DNA of 44,728 nt from Synergistaceae bacterium (lineage in GTDB: Bacteria > Synergistota > Synergistia > Synergistales > Aminobacteriaceae): positions 1 through 44,728 of the forward strand of contig JAISLU010000091.1 in assembly GCA_031277095.1 (NCBI GenBank), read 5' to 3'. Positions 1-7,852 of this stretch are shown here, piece by piece. Made by a program: the position numbers and the translations under genes. Positions within the stretch are counted from its first letter, which is position 1. Every line of letters begins with the position of its first letter. Below the pieces are notes generated by a model, which worked only from the letters and a program-made list of their open reading frames with translations, had not been told where the DNA came from and searched no databases.

Positions 1-23
1 ATATTTAGGGTAAAGTAAGCCGT

Positions 24-64
24 CATATACGCATATAATATTAGAAATATTATATGCGTATATG
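24..64. repeat. Perfect 19-bp inverted repeat with 3-nt loop
   Basis: The arms at 24-42 and 46-64 are exact reverse complements (left arm begins CATATACGCATA) separated by AGA. The stem is AT-rich and is not followed by a T-run on either strand, so it is not a typical intrinsic terminator. It lies in a gene-poor AT-rich edge beside a degraded gene, so it may be a subterminal palindrome of a lost mobile element. That is inference. Confidence 0.85.
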
Positions 65-427
65 GGGTAAATAACACGCATAAAATCAGAGGTGCTGTTA
101 TGTGTGAAAAAGTCTGACATAAAACTTTCAGCAAGTATAGCACACTGGCTACACGGATTCAGCGGTTAGATGAAGGCAATTTACTGATCCACAACCACTA
201 TCTCTGATGGCTATTCTATCTAAACCAAGGGCGTTTATTCAATTCAATGCAGAGATTTTCATGAGGACGAATACGATTTTGCGTACAAGGCTGGAAAATT
301 TGTAAAAAATTGACCAGAAAACCGATCTTTTCCTTCATCAAAACCATTTGTAGGGTGTAGTTCAAAAGTAGGTGCAAAGATGTTACCTCGAATTATTGAA
401 GCAACAACGATATTCTTGAAGCCTTGA
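65..427. other. AT-rich non-coding or decayed stretch
   Basis: No intact gene is visible. All frames are broken. A short open stretch on the plus strand around 258-426 carries a stop about a third of the way in and has no recognisable family. Composition is clearly more AT-rich than the GC-rich genes that begin at 1053. It looks like decayed coding DNA continuous with the repeat-protein remnant that follows. Confidence 0.4.
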
Positions 428-974
428 GTGGCTGCTCACGTAATGGATACGCATATAAAATCTCTTGGGGATTTAGGTCAAGGAGGTAACCAAGTTGGAG
501 GAATTGCTGGGGAAAATTATACAAAGGACGGGAAAATTGTAGCAAGTGAAGCATACGGACGCGTTAATGGTTCAAGTGCTGGTGCAATTGTTGGCTATAA
601 TGGACCTAACACTGTTGCAGGTGCAATAAGCGGGAATAAATTTAGTCAATCAGGTACAGGACAGGGATATGGAATTGGATTTCCTCGTAGTAACAATGGT
701 TGCGAGGTTTTGCCATAAGTTATAATGAAATCAGTTCTTTGCCCACCCTACGCAAGTGTCTGTGAGGAACAATAACGGGTTGGACGGCCAGTGGTAGGGA
801 AATCAGCGCAATCAGTAGCACCAATGTAGCGTGTACAAGGGCGGTCTTATCGGCGCTATCTTTCTGGGCTGGGACACGATCGTCACCGGCAACCGCAACG
901 AAAGCGGAGTGTCGCCCGCGATAGGATGGGATAATAGAAAAAATCCGCCAGGCCCCAGCAACGACAATTTTTAA
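428..974 (+). pseudogene. Remnant of a GLUG-type repeat surface protein
   Basis: The open part at 428-718 encodes glycine-rich repeats such as QVGGIAGEN and SAGAIVGYN, which resemble GLUG repeats of bacterial surface or adhesin-like proteins. After a stop at 716-718, a second open piece in another frame at about 792-836 (ISAISSTNVA) and a third at 843-974 (GGLIGAIFLGWDTIVTGN, then VSPAIGWDNR and a TAA stop) continue the same style. This suggests one gene broken by at least two frameshifts. No N-terminus or signal peptide is present. The GTG at 428 is not preceded by a convincing ribosome site. Composition is AT-rich in the first half, unlike the neighbouring genes. The family call rests on repeat style only. 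Confidence 0.4.
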
Positions 975-1052
975 GTCCGAGGTTATCAGCAGTACGGAGG
1001 CGGAGGCGGCTAGTAAATAGCCCAACCCCGCCCCCGCGTTTAGATGGTTATA

Positions 1053-1901
1053 CTACGATTTCAATGCCTTCAACAAAGAGGCCGCGTTGCCTCTGGCGAT
1101 GAGGTCGGCGGTGGCTTCGCCGATTTCGGACAATGAGAGGGCTTTTACGTAGCGGGTGGAATCCAGAAGGGGGAAATCTGTTCCCATGAGAAACTTGTCC
1201 GCCACGCCGGCGGATTCTATCGCTTTAAGTATCCTGGGCTCGTACAGCCAGGGCAGCGCCGCCAGGTCGTAGAGGGCGTTGGACAGGTACAGCCTCATCT
1301 CCGGCATGGCTTCATAAAGCCACAGACCGCCCCCCAGGTGCGCGAAAATCACCCGCACCTCCGGATGGTGGACACAGAAAAGAGCCGCCTCCTTGGGACC
1401 GACGTTTCCCTTTCCGGGGTAGTCGTGTCCCACGGGCTCGGCGGTGTGCCAAAGCACGCACAGCCGGGCCTCGTGCAAAACCCCCGCCAGCCGCCAAGTC
1501 TGGGAAATATCCGACAGATCTATCCCCTGGCCCTCGGGGAACAGCTCTCCGACGCCGACGAGCCCCGCGTCCGCGCAGCGGAGGACTTCTTTGTCGAAGT
1601 CCCGGGCCAAGGGGGGAACCAGGCACAGGCCCTCCAGCTTGTCCGGATTTTTTTTGACACATTCGATGATGTAATCGTTACAAAGCCGGCAAAGCCCCAG
1701 GTCCCGAAAAGCAAACCCCCCCACCACCCCGCGTTCGACCTCGTCCCGCTCCATACGCGGCAGCAGGTCGTCCACCGTCGCCCATTTGTGTACCTTGTTA
1801 TGGATCAGGGCGTCGAAATAAGGCTCCCGCTCCGCAATTTTTTCGGCGTCGCGAATGACCTCCGGCGGATACAAATGGATGTGAAAATCGATATTTTTCA
1901 T
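1053..1901 (-). CDS. Amidohydrolase-2 family metal-dependent hydrolase
   Basis: A 282-residue TIM-barrel hydrolase of the ACMSD/amidohydrolase-2 type, predicted cytoplasmic. Seen in the sequence: the N-terminal metal motif DFHIHLY (HxH), a central HTAEP (possible third metal His), FAHLGGG, and a C-terminal GTDFP carrying the conserved Asp. These are the expected ligand positions, in order, for a mononuclear-metal decarboxylase or hydrolase. Length fits the family. The substrate cannot be told from sequence; family members decarboxylate or hydrolyse aromatic and carboxylic compounds. It starts 27 bp after the stop of the upstream decarboxylase gene on the same strand, without a clear Shine-Dalgarno, so translational coupling is likely and a role in the same pathway is possible. 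Confidence 0.85.
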   Translation of the reverse strand: MKNIDFHIHLYPPEVIRDAEKIAEREPYFDALIHNKVHKWATVDDLLPRMERDEVERGVVGGFAFRDLGLCRLCNDYIIECVKKNPDKLEGLCLVPPLARDFDKEVLRCADAGLVGVGELFPEGQGIDLSDISQTWRLAGVLHEARLCVLWHTAEPVGHDYPGKGNVGPKEAALFCVHHPEVRVIFAHLGGGLWLYEAMPEMRLYLSNALYDLAALPWLYEPRILKAIESAGVADKFLMGTDFPLLDSTRYVKALSLSEIGEATADLIARGNAASLLKALKS

Positions 1902-1928
1902 GAAGCCATACGGAATTTCAGGGTGTAT

Positions 1929-3065
1929 TCAATCGACGACATAAGCCTTCAAGGGAGGAAAGCCGTTGAAAAAAACCGCGCTGTAGGTTTGAGTGTAAGC
2001 GCCCGTCGTGAAGAAGTAGAGCCTATCGCCCTCCTCCAGGCTGGAGGGGAGCCGATAGAGCATTTTTTCGTACAGAATGTCCATGCTGTCGCAGGTAGGG
2101 CCGGCCAGGATATAATCGCTCGCCTTGCCCGACCTGTCCGAGTAGATAGGGTATTTTATGGATTCGTCCAGGGTTTCGATGAGCCCGCTGAATTTGCCCA
2201 CGTCCAGATAAAGCCACGGAATGCTGTTTTCTCGGGCCTTGCGGGAGATCATGACGACCTCCGTCACTAAAATCCCCGCGTCCCCCACCATGTAACGGCC
2301 CGGCTCGATGAAGACGCGGGGAAACTTGTCGCCGAAAAATTCCCGTATGTAGTCCGTGATTTCGGCGGCGTAGACGTAAGTCTCCTCCACCGGGTGCAGG
2401 TAGTGGGCCGGAAACCCACCGCCCAAGTTCACCAGGTCGAGGTCGATCCCCTTTTCTTTCGTGGCGTCGAAAAGCTCTTTGCAGACCGAAAGAGCCATGC
2501 GCCACTGGGTGACGTCGTGCTGCTGGGAGCCCACGTGAAAAGAAATGCCTCTGGGGTTGAGCCCCAGCTCCCTCGCCAGCAGAATGTTTTGGAAAATCAC
2601 GTCGGGCTGCGCCCCAAATTTGCGGGATAAAGGCCAATCCGCCCCAACGCCGTCCGTCAGTATCCGAAAAAAGACGTCGCTCTTCGGGGCGTTTTGCGCT
2701 ATTTTGCGGACGTCGCTTTCTCCGTCTGTCGCGAAAAGACGCACTCCTCTTTCATAGGCGTACCGGATATCGCGCGCTTTTTTGATCGTGTTTCCGAAAC
2801 TCAGCCGGTCCGGCGTGATCCCCAGTTCCAGTACGAGGTCCAACTCGTAGATGGAGGCTATGTCGAAACAGCTTCCCAGCCCCATCAGCAGCTTCAAAAC
2901 TTCCTCCGAGGGATTGGCCTTGACCGCGTAATAAATGCGCACGTAGGGCATGGATTTTTCCAACTCGCTGTACTTCCTGGCTACGGTACTCAAGGAGGTC
3001 ATCAAAAATGGAGTTTCTTTGTCCGATGCAAATTTTTTGAGTCGTGCAAAATGTTCTTTCGTCAT
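1929..3065 (-). CDS. Lysine/ornithine-type decarboxylase, PLP fold III
   Basis: A PLP-dependent basic amino-acid decarboxylase of the alanine-racemase-fold (eukaryotic ODC-like) class, producing a diamine such as cadaverine or putrescine. Visible motifs in order: YYAVKANP (PLP-binding Lys), FHVGSQQ, NLGGGFP, EPGRY, GPTCDSMD (catalytic Cys that reaches across the dimer) and GAYTQTYS near the C-terminus. About 378 residues, normal for the family. I place the start at ATG 3065 because GGAG lies six bases upstream and the product then begins like other family members. GTG 3104 (behind GGGAGG) and ATG 3077 are in-frame alternatives. It is followed closely by the amidohydrolase. Lysine versus ornithine versus diaminopimelate preference is not decidable, but the GPTCDSMD and FNGF context favours lysine/ornithine decarboxylases. 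Confidence 0.85.
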   Translation of the reverse strand: MTKEHFARLKKFASDKETPFLMTSLSTVARKYSELEKSMPYVRIYYAVKANPSEEVLKLLMGLGSCFDIASIYELDLVLELGITPDRLSFGNTIKKARDIRYAYERGVRLFATDGESDVRKIAQNAPKSDVFFRILTDGVGADWPLSRKFGAQPDVIFQNILLARELGLNPRGISFHVGSQQHDVTQWRMALSVCKELFDATKEKGIDLDLVNLGGGFPAHYLHPVEETYVYAAEITDYIREFFGDKFPRVFIEPGRYMVGDAGILVTEVVMISRKARENSIPWLYLDVGKFSGLIETLDESIKYPIYSDRSGKASDYILAGPTCDSMDILYEKMLYRLPSSLEEGDRLYFFTTGAYTQTYSAVFFNGFPPLKAYVVD

Positions 3066-3340
3066 GTAGTTCTCCATGTCAAAAGAATAATCGAATGCAT
3101 GCACTGCATCATACCTCCCGCAAGAATGATAAGGGCCCAAACCCTCGATGAAACTTTTGATGCAGCGTATAGTTTACCCCGGATTTTCCAAATGTCGACA
3201 GGACAAAAACGAAAAACGAAACGAAGGAACGAGGGTTCGATGCAGCCCCCCCTCGGGCACGGAGCCGGGAGGGGGTTTTATACAGTATATGACAGTGTCG
3301 AAGCCGGCCGAGCCAACGTTCCGAATGCGGTTCGGCCCTT
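3066..3340. other. Leader region of the decarboxylase gene with GC-rich hairpin
   Basis: This gap lies between the stop of the CoA-disulfide reductase fusion and the decarboxylase start, both on the minus strand. It contains a potential hairpin with CCCCCTC at 3248-3254 and GAGGGGG at 3269-3275. The hairpin is followed by TTTTAT only on the plus strand, where no gene needs termination. No confident promoter was found; the segment at 3281-3295 contains TATA-like sequence. Confidence 0.35.
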
Positions 3341-5845
3341 TCAGATAAACAGCGACATGTCGCTTTCCTCCGCGTGAGCGAGCATATACGCAGCGCCGCC
3401 CATTTTTACGCCATCGATGAGTTCTTCTTTCGCGATACCCATGATATCCATGCTCATGGAACACGCCACGAGTTCGACGCCGTTGTCCATTGCCTGCTTC
3501 ATCAGCATCTCCAAACTATCCACGTTTTTCGACTTCATGACGAAGCGAATCATCTTGGCGCCCAATCCCGCGAAGTTCATTTTGGACAGCCCGAGTTTCT
3601 TGCTTCCCCGGGGCATCATTTTCGCGAACAAGGACGACATAAAATCCTTGCTGACGTTCATCTTTTGACTCTTGCGCAGAATATTGAGCCCCCAGAACGT
3701 AAAAAACATGCTGGTTTTCCGGCCCATCGCCGCCGACGCGTTAGCCATTATGAACGCCGCCACAGCCTTGTCCAAGTCGCCGCTGAACAGGATAAAATTC
3801 TTGCCGTTGCCGCCGCGCACCCCATTGGGGCAAACCCGTTCCTCGGAGCCCTTGCGCACACGGCTCACCGATACGCCCTTTCTCTCACCCTCCGTCGTGC
3901 CCAGGAAGGTATTTCCCGTGCGTTTGCAGTACGCTTCCACGTCACCGGCAGAGGCAGGATCGGTGGTCGATATGTCGATCACATCCCCGTCTGCCGCCGA
4001 ATTCAGCGCGTCGCTCAGCTTCATGACCGGCCCTGGACACTGTAAGCCGCAGGCGTTTATTGCGATTGTTTTTTCCGTGCCCTGCCCGGAGGGCCCGGTC
4101 GATTTCGTTTTTGGGTCCGCCGGCGACGCTGCCGAATTTCCCCCGTGAGAAGGCACGGGTATCTCGGCTGTTTTCGCCCGGCCGCCCTGGATTGCGCTCC
4201 AGACCGCGTAACCTCCGCTCAGATTGTGCGCGTCATAGCCCCTTTGGGTCAGAATCCGGCACGCGATGTAGCCCCGCAAACCCACCTGACACATGACATA
4301 CACCGGCTTGGATTTATCGATTTCGCCCAGGCGGCCGCGAAGTCCCCCAAGGGGAATATTGACGAAATTCGGTATGGCCCCCATCGAGAACTCGGCCTCG
4401 GTGCGAACGTCGATAAGCGTCGCATTTTGGGGATCGAGGGCGGCGATGTCGTGCCAGTGAAAATTTTTCACCTTGCCCGTCAGGAGGTTTTCTATCACGA
4501 ACCCCGCCATATTGACAGGGTCCTTCGCGGAACTGTAGGGAGGGGCGTAACAAAGTTCCAGCTTTGTCAAATCGTAAGCCGTCGCTCCGAAGCGGATTGC
4601 CGCGGCGATCACATCGCACCGCTTGTCCACGCCCTCGATGCCCGTGAGCTGCGCTCCGAGAATCTTGCCCGTATCGGCGTCGAAAAGCGTCTTGATCGTC
4701 AGGTTGAACGCGCCGGGATAGTAGCTCGCGTGGCTTGCGGACACGGTAAAACTTTTTTCGTACTTTATGCCCAGCCTTTTGGCGGTTTTTTCGTTGAGCC
4801 CCGTGGAGGCAACCGTCATATCGAAGGCTTTCAAGATAGAACTGCCCTGAGTGCCGGTGTATACGCTGTTTCCGCCGCAGATATTGTCGGCGGCGATTCT
4901 TCCTTGTTTGTTGGCCGGGCCGGCGAGGGCGACCGCGCTTTTGTTCCGCGTCATGAAGTCCGTGACCTCGACCACGTCGCCTACGGCGTATATGTCCGGG
5001 TCCGTCGTCCGCATGTGATCGTCGGTGACGATAAATCCCCGCGGGCCGAGTTCCAAGCCGCAGTCCTTCGCCAGTTGACTCTCCGGCCGCACCCCCGCCG
5101 AGAGCAGCAGCATATCCGCAAAGACCTCGCCCTCGTCGAGAATGATCTTCAATGTGCCGCCCAGGTCTTCGATCGATTTGACCCCGTTGCCCAGCAAGAG
5201 CCTCACTCCCTTGCCGCGGACGTGTTTATGGACGGCGCAGGCGACATCGAAGTCGATCGGCGCGATTAACTGGTCTGTAAGTTCTATTATCGTCACGTCC
5301 AAACCGGCGCGTTTGAAGTTCTCCGCCATTTCGACGCCAATGGCGCCGCCGCCGAGAATCGCGGCAGATTTTGCTTTCTTCTGCTCTATGAAGTTCTTGA
5401 TCGAGTACGTATCGGGAATGTTTCGGAGGGTGAACACCCGCTCGCTGTCCGCCCCGGGGATAGGCAGCCTGAGAGGGGCGGCTCCCGGAGAGAGGATCAG
5501 CTTGTCGTAACTTTCTTCATAAATTTTCTCATAAATTTTCTCGTAAGTTTCACCCTTTTGCAGATTTCTGACGGTGACGGTCTTGCGTTCACGGTCGATG
5601 GATATTGCCTCGTTGAATATGCGAACGTCGATGTCGAATTGAATTTTGAAGTTCTCCGGCGTCTGGAGCGTAAGTCTTGACTTGTCCTGGATTTCCCCGC
5701 CAATATAATAGGGCAGCCCGCAATTGGCGAAGGAGACGTAGCCGCCCCGCTCCAAAATTACGATTTCCATCCCTTCGTCAAGGCGCCGCAGCCTTGCCGC
5801 CGCCGTAGCACCGCCCGCGACGCCGCCGATGATGAGCGTTTTCAT
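3341..5845 (-). CDS. CoA-disulfide reductase-rhodanese-TusA-DsrE fusion
   Basis: An 834-residue cytoplasmic flavoprotein fusion expected to reduce persulfides or disulfides of CoA and pass sulfur along internal carrier domains. Domains: pyridine nucleotide-disulfide oxidoreductase at 1-450 with the FAD motif GGVAGGATAAARLRR, the single redox Cys42 in FANCGLPY (CoA-disulfide reductase signature), an NAD(P)H motif ILGGGAIGVE near 164 and AVGD near 287; rhodanese at about 465-555 with active Cys519 in CQVGLRGY; a TusA/SirA domain at about 593-665 with CGLQCPGP (Cys599, Cys603); and a DsrE/F-like domain at about 684-834 with Cys795. A short repeat (YEKIYEKIYEE, near 102) looks like a small in-frame duplication. 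AAAGGAG precedes the ATG. The gene lies 15 bp downstream of an ArsR-type regulator, so the two are almost certainly co-transcribed. Confidence 0.92.
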   Translation of the reverse strand: MKTLIIGGVAGGATAAARLRRLDEGMEIVILERGGYVSFANCGLPYYIGGEIQDKSRLTLQTPENFKIQFDIDVRIFNEAISIDRERKTVTVRNLQKGETYEKIYEKIYEESYDKLILSPGAAPLRLPIPGADSERVFTLRNIPDTYSIKNFIEQKKAKSAAILGGGAIGVEMAENFKRAGLDVTIIELTDQLIAPIDFDVACAVHKHVRGKGVRLLLGNGVKSIEDLGGTLKIILDEGEVFADMLLLSAGVRPESQLAKDCGLELGPRGFIVTDDHMRTTDPDIYAVGDVVEVTDFMTRNKSAVALAGPANKQGRIAADNICGGNSVYTGTQGSSILKAFDMTVASTGLNEKTAKRLGIKYEKSFTVSASHASYYPGAFNLTIKTLFDADTGKILGAQLTGIEGVDKRCDVIAAAIRFGATAYDLTKLELCYAPPYSSAKDPVNMAGFVIENLLTGKVKNFHWHDIAALDPQNATLIDVRTEAEFSMGAIPNFVNIPLGGLRGRLGEIDKSKPVYVMCQVGLRGYIACRILTQRGYDAHNLSGGYAVWSAIQGGRAKTAEIPVPSHGGNSAASPADPKTKSTGPSGQGTEKTIAINACGLQCPGPVMKLSDALNSAADGDVIDISTTDPASAGDVEAYCKRTGNTFLGTTEGERKGVSVSRVRKGSEERVCPNGVRGGNGKNFILFSGDLDKAVAAFIMANASAAMGRKTSMFFTFWGLNILRKSQKMNVSKDFMSSLFAKMMPRGSKKLGLSKMNFAGLGAKMIRFVMKSKNVDSLEMLMKQAMDNGVELVACSMSMDIMGIAKEELIDGVKMGGAAYMLAHAEESDMSLFI

Positions 5846-5860
5846 TCTATCCAGCTCCTT

Positions 5861-6169
5861 TCACGAGATTTCCTCGTCACAATAGTATTTTTTCAGGGCT
5901 TTGAGCAATTCCACCACGCGCTCGTCGGCAATGGCGTACCTCACATACTGCCCCGACTTCTCCGAACTGAGCAAACCCGCCGTCCGCAAAAAGGTCAGAT
6001 GCTGCGACAGAGCCGACAAAGAAATGTCAGGGGTAAAGTCGTGTATCTCTCTGACCGTCCGGGCGCCCTCTGAAAGGGCGCACAAAATCAACAATCGATT
6101 CTTGTTGGCGATAATTTTCAACAATTCGGCAACTCTCTCCGCTTTTTCCATCAGCATTTCTACCAGCAT
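5861..6169 (-). CDS. ArsR-family repressor, candidate persulfide sensor
   Basis: A 102-residue winged-helix repressor. The helix-turn-helix reads LSALSQHLTFLRTAGLLSSE, followed by the wing QYVRYAI. It lacks the CxC metal-binding motif of arsenic or cadmium sensors. Its only two cysteines are Cys30 in LLILCALSEG and Cys97 near the C-terminus. Two cysteines about 66 residues apart at these places are known in the SqrR/BigR/YgaV group, which sense persulfides through a Cys-Cys polysulfide bridge. The sulfur-transfer fusion enzyme 15 bp downstream supports that reading. It is preceded by GAGG and a good sigma-70 promoter. The sensor function is inferred from cysteine placement and context. Confidence 0.85.
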   Translation of the reverse strand: MLVEMLMEKAERVAELLKIIANKNRLLILCALSEGARTVREIHDFTPDISLSALSQHLTFLRTAGLLSSEKSGQYVRYAIADERVVELLKALKKYYCDEEIS

Positions 6170-6181
6170 TTTTATAACCTC

Positions 6182-6209
6182 AAGTATTTTATTTGTTACT
6201 AATATACTT
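6182..6209. promoter_or_regulatory. Candidate operator of the ArsR-type repressor
   Basis: The inverted pair AAGTAT (6182-6187) and ATACTT (6204-6209), with 16 bases between, overlaps the -10 box and transcription start region of the arsR promoter. This position would suit autorepression. The match is short, so it is a candidate only. Confidence 0.3.
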
Positions 6210-6229
6210 TATTGTTGCCGAACAGTCAA
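6201..6229 (-). promoter_or_regulatory. Sigma-70 promoter for arsR and sulfur fusion operon
   Basis: On the minus strand the -35 box TTGACT (6229-6224) is separated by exactly 17 bases from the -10 box TATATT (6206-6201). The start codon of the regulator lies 31 bases downstream of the -10 box. Confidence 0.6.
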
Positions 6230-6254
6230 GAAGGCGACCTCGCCCTCTCACATC

Positions 6255-6282
6255 TTGACATCACCAAAATCTATAGTAGATT
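6255..6282 (+). promoter_or_regulatory. Possible promoter of the SRPBCC gene
   Basis: TTGACA at 6255-6260 followed by 16 bases and TAGATT at 6277-6282. The -35 box is perfect and the -10 box matches 4 of 6. It lies about 50 bases before the start codon and diverges from the arsR promoter, so one operator could influence both. Confidence 0.4.
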
Positions 6283-6329
6283 TAATGTCGCGACTTGATA
6301 AAGGTTGACTATTACAAGGAGGAAATCGG

Positions 6330-6746
6330 ATGTTTCAGTATGAGTACACCGTCAAAGGGAAAATGGACATTGGGAAAGTATGGGCATTGTATTCCGACGT
6401 GAGCCAGTGGCCCAAATGGCAGCCGGACATGGTGAAAGTCGAGCTGGAAGGAGATTTCGCCGCGGGGACGAAAGGCACCGAGTTCATGAAAGAAATGCCT
6501 CCTATGCCCTTCACATTGGAAGAGGTGGAAAGAAACAAAATGTTTGTCGATTCGTCAACCTTCGACGATGTGACCGTCAAAATAGGACACTTCATCTCCG
6601 ACGGCGGGAACGGCGAGCATTCTCTCAGACACACCGTCACGATTACAGGACCGGACGAGGCGCAGGTGCAGGAACTGGGAGAAAATATTGTCGCCGATAT
6701 CCCCGACAGCATGGCAAAGCTATTTGAACTTGCAAAGATCGGGTAG
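6330..6746 (+). CDS. SRPBCC (START-like) small-molecule-binding protein
   Basis: A 138-residue single-domain protein of the SRPBCC / polyketide cyclase-like fold, probably cytoplasmic. The N-terminal strand and the segment DIGKVWALYSDVSQWPKWQ are typical of the family, which encloses a hydrophobic ligand pocket between a curved sheet and a long C-terminal helix (here the last 30 residues). No catalytic residue can be assigned and the ligand is unknown. An excellent ribosome site (AAGGAGG) fixes the start. It is transcribed divergently from the arsR-sulfur fusion operon, which suggests shared regulation, though a direct link to sulfur chemistry is unproven. It converges with the truncated ATPase gene. 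Confidence 0.8.
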   Translation: MFQYEYTVKGKMDIGKVWALYSDVSQWPKWQPDMVKVELEGDFAAGTKGTEFMKEMPPMPFTLEEVERNKMFVDSSTFDDVTVKIGHFISDGGNGEHSLRHTVTITGPDEAQVQELGENIVADIPDSMAKLFELAKIG

Positions 6747-6760
6747 AAGAAACGCTCATT

Positions 6761-7741
6761 TTAACGCACAAAATCGATAAAATTGTGTTTGTCGATGATT
6801 TCAACGGCTTGGGTTCCGTAGTTTTCCTGAAAATTACGCGCCGAAGCCGTGAGTTTACCTTTGTTCCATTTGAATTCGTAGGGGTGGAGTTTGCCGTCGT
6901 ATTCCTCCACCAGGTCTATCTCCCCGGCGCTTTTCAAACGCCAGAAATAGAGAGTTTTGTAACATCGATGGTTTTGATTGTATTTCAGCCGTTCGCTGAT
7001 CATCAAGTTTTCCCACATCCCGCCGACGTTGCGTCCGGTGCCGGGCCCGGCGAAATTATCCGTCAAAGCGGAGATCATTCCGTTATCGAAAAAATATATT
7101 TTTTTCCCTTTCTTGATTTCGTTGCGCATGTTGCGACTGAACGAGGGCAGTCGGAAGACGATGAACGCTTGTTCTAAAATTCGAATATAGCTGGCGACCG
7201 TATTTTTATCCACGCCGACCAAAGACGCGATTTCGTTCAAAGATATTTCGCTCCCGACCTGATACGCCAGCGCCCGCAGAATGTTGGAGAGCACATCGGG
7301 GTTTTTGATGCTGCCGAACTTGAACACGTCACGGTAAAGATAGCTGGTCGTCAATGTTTTCAATTTTTCACGGGCATCCGCAAAGGATCCGGTCGCGACG
7401 ATTTCCGGATAATTTCCATAGATCAGACGCGTTTCGAGGTTTTCAAACAACGCGCGATTGCCGTTTTTTTCGGCGATTTCGTTGAAACTGAGAGGGTACA
7501 AAAAATATTCATAGTGCCGCCCGGTCAGGGGTTCGGTGATTTTGTTCGCCAAGTCGAAACAGCCCGTGGCGATAATATTCATCTCCGGGTACGCGTCGAT
7601 CAAAATTTTGAGAGCGCGGCCTATATTTTGCACGGTCTGCGCCTCGTCCAGAACAATCACCTCGCCCGCGCCCAAAAAACTCTTCATTTGCGCCGCGTTG
7701 TGAGAAGAAAGGACGTCGGATATATTTCCATAATGGTTTTA
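6761..7741 (-). pseudogene. 5'-truncated AAA ATPase of the DUF4143 type
   Basis: The remaining 308 residues from the first ATG (7687) match the middle and C-terminal parts of the AAA_14/DUF4143 ATPase family. There is a Walker B VIVLDEAQ, a winged-helix region ISLNEIASLVGVDKNTV, and the DUF4143 nuclease-like tail with FWRLKSAGEIDLV and YEFKW. The reading frame stays open and family-like upstream (NHYGNISDVLSSHNAAQ) to about 7741, where a TAA interrupts it. The Walker A P-loop and roughly 60-80 N-terminal residues are therefore missing. No ribosome site precedes ATG 7687. Without the P-loop it cannot act as a normal ATPase. The break coincides with inverted repeats just upstream. These proteins are common mobile or selfish accessory genes. 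Confidence 0.75.
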
Positions 7742-7755
7742 TCTTAGCGTCGCCA

Positions 7756-7799
7756 TTCACCAAATATCAAGACTTTTGGTGAACTCACGCACCAAAAGT
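7756..7799. repeat. Two overlapping, mutually exclusive hairpins
   Basis: TTCACCAAA (7756-7764) pairs perfectly with TTTGGTGAA (7775-7783) over a 10-base loop. ACTTTTGGT (7772-7780) pairs perfectly with ACCAAAAGT (7791-7799), also over a 10-base loop. The middle segment is shared, so only one hairpin can form at a time. They sit at the broken 5' end of the DUF4143 gene and may mark a recombination or insertion scar. Confidence 0.7.
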
Positions 7800-7852
7800 T
7801 CTTACCGAAATAAAAGATGAAAATGAAAGATGAAAAACAGGGGGCGGACGTC

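Noticed and set aside
720..1025. A 101-codon minus-strand frame at the left edge.
   Set aside because: The opposite strand gives a better explanation as repeat-protein remnants ending GWDNRKNPPGPSNDNF; no ribosome site on the minus strand.
1338..2270. A 310-codon plus-strand frame over the amidohydrolase and decarboxylase.
   Set aside because: Antisense shadow of two well-supported genes with no domain of its own.
3244..3280. G/C hairpin with TTTT as a terminator.
   Set aside because: The T-run is on the plus strand, which has no gene to terminate here; the minus-strand side has no T-run.
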